Source: Streptomyces misionensis (GTDB lineage Bacteria; Actinomycetota; Actinomycetes; Streptomycetales; Streptomycetaceae). From it: 64,000 nucleotides of DNA. A program made the translations under genes and the position numbers. The stretch is taken from assembly GCF_900104815.1 (NCBI RefSeq), contig NZ_FNTD01000004.1, forward strand, positions 1,488,001-1,552,000. The letters run 5' to 3'. Below the pieces are notes generated by a model. The model did no database searches and was not told the DNA's origin. It saw nothing but the letters and a program-made list of their open reading frames with translations. This document shows positions 58,206 to 64,000 of the stretch, piece by piece. Position 1 is the first letter of the stretch, and each line of letters opens with the position of its first letter.

Positions 58206-60488
58206 TCAGTGGCCGCCGTGCCGGGTGCGCCGGTCGCAGCCCTTGTCGTCCGGCTTGCCGTAGCCCGGCTCGGGCGGGCACCGCGGCCCGGCCTCGACCG
58301 TGACGGTGGCCGAGGCGGGTGCGCCGGCGATCGTGTTGCCCTGCGGGTCGGTGCCGGCGGCCTGGGCGATGTTGGTGATGCGGCACTCGACGGTGCCGTC
58401 GTCCTCGCCGTACCCGGACTCGCCGTAGCCGGACTTCCCGTACCCGGAGCCGTCGCCCGTGCAGACGTCGATGTCGGCCTGGGTGATCTGGTACGAGCCG
58501 TGGCAGGTGGTGCTCTGCCCGGGGGCGAGCGTAGTGGCGTCACAGGTCACGGTGGCGACCCGGTCGTCCGCGACGTGCACGCCGTGCAGCGCGGTGCTGC
58601 CGGTGTTGGTGACGTCGTACGCGTACCGGACCGTGGACCCGACCTGGTAGGGACCGCTGGAGACCACCCGCTTGCGCAGCGTGAGGTGGGGCTGTCCGAC
58701 GGGGAGGGTCTGGTAGGTCTCCGGCGAGGTGATGGTCTCGCCGTCGGCCGTACCGGTCGCGGTGGCGGTGTTGGTCACGGAACCGGCCGTGCCGTCGGCC
58801 GCGGTGATCGTGTAGGTGCCGGTGCAGGTGGTGCTGTCACCGGGCTCCTCCGCGGGAGCGAGCGTGGTCGACTCGCAGGTGATGTCCGTGACGCGGTCGT
58901 CGTGCACCGTCACGTCGGTCAGCTCCGCACCGCCGGTGTTGCGCACGGTGTAGCGGTAGGTGACCGTCTGCCCGACGGAGTAGGGGCCGGGTGTCTCCAC
59001 CTGCTTCTCGACCTCGATGCCCGGTGCCCGCTCGATCGGCACGCTCTCCGAGGAGGGCGGCGAGGTGACCGTCTGGCCGTCGGAGGTGCCCGTGGCGACG
59101 GCGGTGTTGTCGATCGAACCGTGGGCGACGTCCGCGGCGGTCACCGTGTAGGTGGCCGTGCAGGTGACCGTCTGGTCGGGCGCCAGGCTGGTCACGGGGC
59201 ACGACACCGGGCCGATCTTCGGGTCGCTGACGGCCAGGTCGTCGATGGTCGTCGTGCCCGAGTTGGTGACCACGAAGTCGTACGGCACCTGCGAACCGGC
59301 CGTCAGATCGCCGGGCAGCGGTCGCCTGACCTGCTTGACGAGGTTGAGCCGGGGCAGCGGCCGTTCGGTGCGGACGACCACGTTGCGGATCAGGTGGGTG
59401 TCCGTGAACAGGCCGGTGGAACCCGCGAATCCGAACTTGTAGGTGGGCGGCACCGGGGTCGGCGCCGGCGTGCTGAGCACCTGGTGGAAGCCCGTGCCGT
59501 CGTTGAAGTCGATGGACACGGTGACCACCGGGTCGGGCGCCGGGGTGATCACCACATGCACCCGGCGGCGCGACGGCTCCAGGTCCGCCTCGGCCTGGAC
59601 CGGGTCGCCCGACACCGAGGTGGTCGGCCCCTGGAGGCTTCCGGGAAGGGTCGAGGGCCAGGGCCCGGTGGTGGAGAAGTTGCTGGTGGTGGCGGTGAGG
59701 AAGCAGTAGCCCTCGATGCCGTTGCCGGGACCGCGCAGGGTGACCATGTTGGGCCCCGGCGCGGGCACGTGGAACGTGGTTCCCGCGGGCGAGCGCTCAC
59801 CGGGCGGGCAGCCGTTGCCGCGGTGCTCCCAGTCGCCGAAGTAGTTCCCGAGGACGTCGAGCCCGACGCCCAGGTAGCCGTTGTCCACGCCGGGCTGGAA
59901 CTCCGCCGTCGGGTCGTCGTCGGGCAGCTTCTGCGCGTAGCCGAGGCTGCCGCCGAAGGCGCCGGGACGGGTCAGCTGGGTCTCGCCGTCGACCAGGAAG
60001 AACGAGATGCCGTCGGCCGGGGCGATCTGGCCCGTGGTGGTGCCGTACTGCCACTGGTCGAAGGTGACGTCGAGACCTTCGCCCGCGGGCAGCGCGTGGT
60101 TGTAGAGAACGGCACCGGACTGGTCGTTCGAGGAGTCCGTCAGCCTCAGGTAGCCGTGCGGTGCGGCGTTGTTGGGCGGCTCGGGGCCGACGCCTTCCGT
60201 GCAGCCGCCGAGCGGGTGGTCGCCCGGCCCCGGCAGGGCGCCGACCTGGGGCGCGCCGGTGAGGCACGCGGAGCCGACCCCGGTGAACTCCGGGGCCGAC
60301 GCGCCCGTGAACGTCTCGTCGAGCAGGGTGGTTCCGCCTTGGCGTGGCAGCGCGTGGGCGTGCGCGCCGGCACCGGCGTCCAGGGCCAGCGAGCCGCCCA
60401 CACCCAAGGCGAGGGTCAGCGCCGCCGCGGCGAGCCGGGAGGTCCGGGCGGGTCCGCCGCGTGGCGATGAGCGTTGTTTTCGCTTCAT
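58206..60488 (-). CDS. Secreted lectin-like protein with DUF11/DUF7507 repeats
   Basis: 760 residues. Basic start and hydrophobic stretch ([20 protein letters not shown]) give a Sec signal. Residues about 55-375 look like an L-type lectin/ConA-like domain ([33 protein letters not shown]). Three immunoglobulin-like repeats follow (about 400-690), each with a (N/T)TGT and LAPxQxxTCxxxYxxTxAD motif. The tail is Gly/Tyr-rich ([16 protein letters not shown]) and basic. There is no sortase motif. Likely cell-surface or matrix protein. ATG 60497 three codons upstream is possible. Confidence 0.8.
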   Translation of the reverse strand: MKRKQRSSPRGGPARTSRLAAAALTLALGVGGSLALDAGAGAHAHALPRQGGTTLLDETFTGASAPEFTGVGSACLTGAPQVGALPGPGDHPLGGCTEGVGPEPPNNAAPHGYLRLTDSSNDQSGAVLYNHALPAGEGLDVTFDQWQYGTTTGQIAPADGISFFLVDGETQLTRPGAFGGSLGYAQKLPDDDPTAEFQPGVDNGYLGVGLDVLGNYFGDWEHRGNGCPPGERSPAGTTFHVPAPGPNMVTLRGPGNGIEGYCFLTATTSNFSTTGPWPSTLPGSLQGPTTSVSGDPVQAEADLEPSRRRVHVVITPAPDPVVTVSIDFNDGTGFHQVLSTPAPTPVPPTYKFGFAGSTGLFTDTHLIRNVVVRTERPLPRLNLVKQVRRPLPGDLTAGSQVPYDFVVTNSGTTTIDDLAVSDPKIGPVSCPVTSLAPDQTVTCTATYTVTAADVAHGSIDNTAVATGTSDGQTVTSPPSSESVPIERAPGIEVEKQVETPGPYSVGQTVTYRYTVRNTGGAELTDVTVHDDRVTDITCESTTLAPAEEPGDSTTCTGTYTITAADGTAGSVTNTATATGTADGETITSPETYQTLPVGQPHLTLRKRVVSSGPYQVGSTVRYAYDVTNTGSTALHGVHVADDRVATVTCDATTLAPGQSTTCHGSYQITQADIDVCTGDGSGYGKSGYGESGYGEDDGTVECRITNIAQAAGTDPQGNTIAGAPASATVTVEAGPRCPPEPGYGKPDDKGCDRRTRHGGH

Positions 60489-60648
60489 ACGCAGCATACG
60501 TAGCAGTCACGTACGGTAAGCACCGGGTGACAAGCCGCCGGGTCGCGGTCCGCTACCCGGTCAGCCGCACCGCCTCCGGCTGCGACGGGAGCGCCCCGGG
60601 CGCCCTCTATCATCGGCGGCGGGCCATCGGTGTCTTCTAGGGGGTCAC

Positions 60649-61395
60649 GTGCTCGACACCAGCAACCGCTCCGGGGGCACCGCCGAACTCGCCGTCCCGG
60701 CACCACCCCTGCACCGCACGGGTCTCGCCGCGCGCTGCGCCCGCGCGCTGCTCTCCCCGCGGGCGCGGCTTTCGCTGCTGCTCGCCCTGTTGGCGGGTGC
60801 GGGCGCGGCCGTGCTGCTCTTCGACCCGCAGCGCCTGCTGACGCACGGCTGGCCGCCGCAGGCGGGCGGGATCGCGGCGGCGCTGGTGTTCGGGGTCGGT
60901 TACGGGCTGTGCACGGTGGCGTTCGTGCCGCGGCCGCTGCTGAACCTGGCGGCGGGCGCGCTGTTCGGCTCGCAGCTGGGTCTCGCGACCGCGCTGGCGG
61001 GCACCGTGCTGGGCGCGGGCGTGGCCTTCGGGCTCGGGCGGCTGCTCGGGCAGGACGCGTTGCGCCCGTTGCTGCGCGGGCGGCTGCTGAGAGCGGCGGA
61101 CGGGCAGTTGAGCCGGCACGGGTTCCGGTCGATGCTGGCGGCGCGGCTGTTCCCGGGGGTGCCGTTCTGGGCGGCGAACTACTGCGCGGCCGTCTCCCGG
61201 ATGGGGTGGCTCCCCTTCCTGCTGGCGACGGCGCTCGGTTCGGTGCCGAACACCGCCGCCTACGCGGTGGCCGGCGCCCGTGCCTCGGCGCCGACGTCCC
61301 CCGCGTTCCTGCTGGCGATGGCCTGTATCGCCGTACCGGCGCTGGTGGGCACGGTGGTGGCCTGGCGGCAGCGGCACCGGCTGCGGGGCCGATGA
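60649..61395 (+). CDS. TVP38/TMEM64-family membrane protein
   Basis: 248 residues, about six helices, with the family core VPRPLLNLAAGALFGSQLGL and ARLFPGVPFWAANYCAAVSR (FxGxxGxxxxxxxG type). These are DedA-superfamily scramblase-like proteins. GTG 60649 with GGGG upstream. Its stop is 4 bp from the convergent thiolase stop. Confidence 0.82.
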   Translation: MLDTSNRSGGTAELAVPAPPLHRTGLAARCARALLSPRARLSLLLALLAGAGAAVLLFDPQRLLTHGWPPQAGGIAAALVFGVGYGLCTVAFVPRPLLNLAAGALFGSQLGLATALAGTVLGAGVAFGLGRLLGQDALRPLLRGRLLRAADGQLSRHGFRSMLAARLFPGVPFWAANYCAAVSRMGWLPFLLATALGSVPNTAAYAVAGARASAPTSPAFLLAMACIAVPALVGTVVAWRQRHRLRGR

Positions 61396-61399
61396 GGGG

Positions 61400-62569
61400 T
61401 CAGACGGCCTCCAGGATCATGGCGTTGGCGAGTCCGCCGGCCTCGCACATGGTCTGGAGGCCGTAGCGGGCGCCGCGCTGCCGCATCGCGTGGACGAGGG
61501 TGGTGGTCAGGCGGGTGCCGCTGGCGCCGAGTGGGTGGCCGAGGGCGATGGCGCCGCCGTGCACATTGACCCGGTCGAGGTCGGCGCCGGTCTCCTGCTG
61601 CCAGGCGAGGACGACGGCGGCGAAGGCCTCGTTGACCTCGAACAGGTCGATGTCGCCGAGGGTGAGGCCCGCCCGGCGCAGCACCTTCTCGGTGGCCGGG
61701 ACGACTCCGGTGAGCATCAGCAGCGGGTCGGAGCCGGTGACCGCGAAGCTGTGCAGCCGGGCCAGCGGGCGCAGCCCGAGGCGGGCGGCCGTCTCGCCGG
61801 AGGTGATCAGGACGGCGGAGGCGCCGTCGTTGACCGGGCTGGCGTTGCCCGCGGTGATGTTCCACTCGATCTGCGGGAAGCGTTCGGCGAAGGCCGGGTC
61901 GTGATAGGCGGGCCGGAGGCCGGCGAGGATCTCGGGGGTGCTGCCGGGGCGGACGCTCTCGTCGCGGGCGAGGCCCTCCAGGGGCGCGGTCTCGGCGTCG
62001 AACAGCCCCGCCCGCCACGCCGCGTCCGCCTTGCGGTGGGAGGAGACGGCGAACTCGTCCATCCGCGTCCGGCTCAGGGACCACTTGGCGGCGATGAGTT
62101 CGGCGCTGATGCCCTGCGGCACCAGGCCCTCCGGGTAGCGCGCGGCGACGCCGGGCCCGAACGGGTCCTTGCCCGCGGGCACGTTGGACCACATCGGCAC
62201 CCGGCTCATCGACTCCACGCCGCAGGCGACGACCATGTCGTAGGCGCCGGAGACGACGCCCTGCGCGGCGAAGTGCACGGCCTGCTGGGAGGAGCCGCAC
62301 TGGCGGTCCACCGTGGTGGCCGGGACCGACTCGGGGAAGCCGGCGGCGAGTACCGCGTACCGCGTGGTGTTCATGGCCTGTTCGCCGACCTGGTCGACGG
62401 TGCCGCCGATCACGTCGTCGATCAGCGCCGGGTCGACCCCGGAGCGCTCGACCAGGGCGCCGAGGGTGTGGGCGAGCAGTTGTACGGGGTGGACGTGCGC
62501 GAGGGCGCCGTTGGACTTGCCCTTGCCGATCGGGGTGCGTACGGCTTCGACGATCACTGCGTCGCGCAT
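61400..62569 (-). CDS. Thiolase (acetyl-CoA acetyltransferase family)
   Basis: 389 residues. Nucleophile Cys in TTVDRQCGSSQQAVHF (about 91), base His in NVHGGAIALGHPLGASGTR, second Cys in QTMCEAGGLANAM. It is a degradative or biosynthetic thiolase (acyl-CoA + acetyl-CoA). ATG 62569 gives the usual MRDAVIVEAVRTPIG. Divergent from an HxlR regulator across 114 bp holding two operator-like repeats, so redox or substrate control is likely. Confidence 0.92.
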   Translation of the reverse strand: MRDAVIVEAVRTPIGKGKSNGALAHVHPVQLLAHTLGALVERSGVDPALIDDVIGGTVDQVGEQAMNTTRYAVLAAGFPESVPATTVDRQCGSSQQAVHFAAQGVVSGAYDMVVACGVESMSRVPMWSNVPAGKDPFGPGVAARYPEGLVPQGISAELIAAKWSLSRTRMDEFAVSSHRKADAAWRAGLFDAETAPLEGLARDESVRPGSTPEILAGLRPAYHDPAFAERFPQIEWNITAGNASPVNDGASAVLITSGETAARLGLRPLARLHSFAVTGSDPLLMLTGVVPATEKVLRRAGLTLGDIDLFEVNEAFAAVVLAWQQETGADLDRVNVHGGAIALGHPLGASGTRLTTTLVHAMRQRGARYGLQTMCEAGGLANAMILEAV

Positions 62570-62629
62570 GGTGCGGCCTCCTTGGCGGGCTACCAGTGAG
62601 TAGGAAATCCGAACCCACCATAGCGAGGT

Positions 62630-62671
62630 GGGTTGGAAAAACAAACCAACTTGGGTTGGAAATTCAAACCC
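62630..62671. promoter_or_regulatory. Two operator-like repeats between thiolase and hxlR genes
   Basis: GGGTTGGAAAAACAAACC (62630-62647) and GGGTTGGAAATTCAAACCC (62653-62671) are 23 bp apart. The second is an almost perfect dyad (GGGTT-GAA/TTC-AACCC). Site for the HxlR protein is the natural inference. Confidence 0.6.
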
Positions 62672-62689
62672 TTGCTTAGACTGATGCGC

Positions 62690-63160
62690 ATGGCCGCCAT
62701 CAAGGACCCGCGTCCCTGTTCCATCGCCGACACCCTCGCGCTGGTCGGCGAGAAGTACTCCCTGCTCGTGCTGCGGGAGGTGTGCCTGGGCAACGGCCGC
62801 TTCGACCGGCTGGTGCGCAACATCGGCGCCCCGCGGGACGTCCTGTCCACCCGGCTGCGCAGGCTCGTGGACGCCGGAATTCTCACCAAGCACGCCTACA
62901 GCGAGCGCCCCCGGCGCTTCGAGTACCGGCCCACAGCGGCGGGCCTGGACCTGGAACCGGTCCTGATGACCCTCAAGGAGTGGGGCGACCGCCACCTCCG
63001 CCAGAACACCGATCTGCCCATGGTCGTGGAGCACAACTGCGGCCACGAACTGGTCCCGGTGGTCACCTGCCGCGCCTGCGGCGACCCGGTGCACCACGAG
63101 GACCTGACCGCGCACCCGCAGGCCCCCGGCTGGACGCTGCAGGGCCCGGCAGAGCCCTGA
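62690..63160 (+). CDS. HxlR-family regulator
   Basis: 156 residues. PCSIADTLALVGEKYSLLVL, then RFDRLVRNIGAPRDVLSTRL and RRFEYRPTAAGLDL give the HxlR winged helix; the N-terminal Cys is the usual redox-sensitive position. A C-terminal part with CGHELVPVVTCRACGDPV could bind zinc, an extension not in all members. A -10-like TAGACT (62677-62682) sits 7 bases before ATG 62690, so the mRNA may be leaderless. ATG 62684 is the other option. Confidence 0.85.
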   Translation: MAAIKDPRPCSIADTLALVGEKYSLLVLREVCLGNGRFDRLVRNIGAPRDVLSTRLRRLVDAGILTKHAYSERPRRFEYRPTAAGLDLEPVLMTLKEWGDRHLRQNTDLPMVVEHNCGHELVPVVTCRACGDPVHHEDLTAHPQAPGWTLQGPAEP

Positions 63161-63421
63161 ACCGGACACTCCCGGGCCCGGCGCACCCCTGAACCGGCCC
63201 GCGAAATGGGCCGGTCGACCGGTGTTCGACCCGCTCCACCGGGCACCGCGCCCCCGTTTCGGCCAACTCCCGGCCGCCCCTCGGCGTCGACTCGGCGGGG
63301 CATATGCCGCTTGAACTGGGCCGACCGCGGGGCGCGGCCGACGCCCGCGGTGACCAACCGCATACGTTCTGCGTAGCCGCGCGGTAGCGCAGTGTCAGCC
63401 CCTGCCCCTAGGCTGTTCGAC

Positions 63422-63601
63422 ATGTCCCCCGATTCCCTGCCCCCTGGTTCCGCACGGTCTGCCGCCGAGGTGAACGAGCAGATCCGGGCACTGTGGCTGC
63501 GTGCGGGCGGCTCCCTGTCGGCCCAGGAACGCGCGGAGTACGAACTGCTCGTCGTGGAGTGGGCCGAGGCGATCCGCGAGGAGATCATCCAGGCGGCCTG
63601 A
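63422..63601 (+). CDS. Small conserved protein, 59 aa
   Basis: AEVNEQIRALWLRAGGSLSA then EYELLVVEWAEAIREEI; helical, acidic. Typical of short Streptomyces proteins of unknown role. ATG 63422, weak ribosome site. Stands alone. Confidence 0.6.
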   Translation: MSPDSLPPGSARSAAEVNEQIRALWLRAGGSLSAQERAEYELLVVEWAEAIREEIIQAA

Positions 63602-63764
63602 CCAGCGCCGCCCGCCCCGCCTCCCGCCCCGCCCCGGAGCTCCGCCCCCGGTCGGGCAGGTCGCTCCCGCCCGCCGGATGTGCGCACCGGACCCGCTGGA
63701 TAGAGTCGTCCCGTCACACCCGGTTGTGGGGACAACCGGCGTGTCCGGGGAGGGCCTGCAACAC

Positions 63765-64000
63765 ATGAGTCGTCGTTCCAACGGCGTGGTCGGCGTCTGG
63801 GCCGAGATACAGAGGCAGCAGCAGCGCACACGGGAGGCCGAGGCCCGACGGCAGCGGGAGGAGGCGCGGCGCGAGCGTGCGTACCAGCGGCAGGCCGCCC
63901 AGAGCCACCGCGAGCAGCGGCAGGCGGAGGCGCTGCGCCGCACCGGGGAACTCGACGCCAGGGTCGCCGAGTTGCGGGGCCTCCTCGCCTCGGGCTGCCG
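63765..64000 (+). CDS. Coiled-coil N-terminus of a restriction-endonuclease-like protein (partial)
   Basis: 78 codons up to the window end. VVGVWAEIQRQQQRTREAEA leads into an Arg/Glu/Gln-rich coiled coil. Similar N-termini precede Mrr-type nuclease domains in Streptomyces, but that part is outside the window, so the nuclease assignment is tentative. Confidence 0.5.
   Translation, partial: MSRRSNGVVGVWAEIQRQQQRTREAEARRQREEARRERAYQRQAAQSHREQRQAEALRRTGELDARVAELRGLLASGC

Overview
The window looks like the chromosome of a Streptomyces (or very close relative). Base composition is very GC-rich with strong third-position G/C. Gene families are typical of the genus: ROK and GntR regulators, a SigJ-like ECF sigma factor with a SnoaL tail, a PhoD phosphatase with a Tat signal, DUF885, a P450 with its own ferredoxin and reductase, a DUF5753 XRE regulator, a second EF-Tu. 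Several genes appear to start at or next to the transcription start without a ribosome binding site. This is inferred from the sequence alone.

Layout. 1-17,040 is ordinary chromosome: the end of purB, mug, a ROK regulator, a hydrolase remnant, a GntR regulator, an ECF sigma factor, an F420/NADP-type reductase, an alpha/beta hydrolase, PhoD, an ACT-GNAT acetyltransferase, a divergent PLP enzyme/Lrp pair, DUF885, and a ferredoxin-reductase-P450 operon, ending with an Imm21-like gene. 17,110-22,440 is a polymorphic-toxin island: a WXG100-like partner, a 1,426-residue RHS/YD-repeat protein with a type-17-like toxin tip, and a small Imm31-like immunity protein. A 27-bp near-identical direct repeat lies on both sides, the right copy inside the end of sbcC. 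22,402-43,730 returns to chromosome: sbcDC, an IMPACT protein, SixA-like phosphatase, CoA-binding protein, APC permease, ArsR/CDF pair, YbaK, XRE-cupin, EamA, two left-handed beta-helix proteins, DedA, YbhN, a GH10 xylanase with two CGAAA-N-TTTCG boxes, a thioesterase, and a spermidine-synthase-like protein.

43,728-57,628 is a 13.9-kb integrated element that splits a tuf gene (EF-Tu, tuf3-like) between its G3 motif and the KNM segment. Removing it and joining at the shared ACGTA core restores a 393-codon frame. The reconstructed attP has perfect 12-bp inverted arms. The element carries a large serine integrase at the left end, a small RHH-type protein facing three identical palindromic repeats, several unknown small genes, a TerS-like protein, a 1,476-residue tape-measure protein with a lytic transglycosylase domain, three related mini zinc-finger proteins, and a DUF6879/XRE-DUF5753 cassette at the right end. 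No large terminase, portal, capsid, tail tube, baseplate or lysis genes are visible. It is either a decayed prophage or a compact phage-satellite-like element, and it is the most interesting part of the window.

57,629-64,000 is chromosome again: the 5' end of tuf, a secreted lectin-like/DUF11 repeat protein, a TVP38-like membrane protein, a thiolase with a divergent HxlR regulator, a 59-residue protein, and the start of a coiled-coil protein cut by the window edge.
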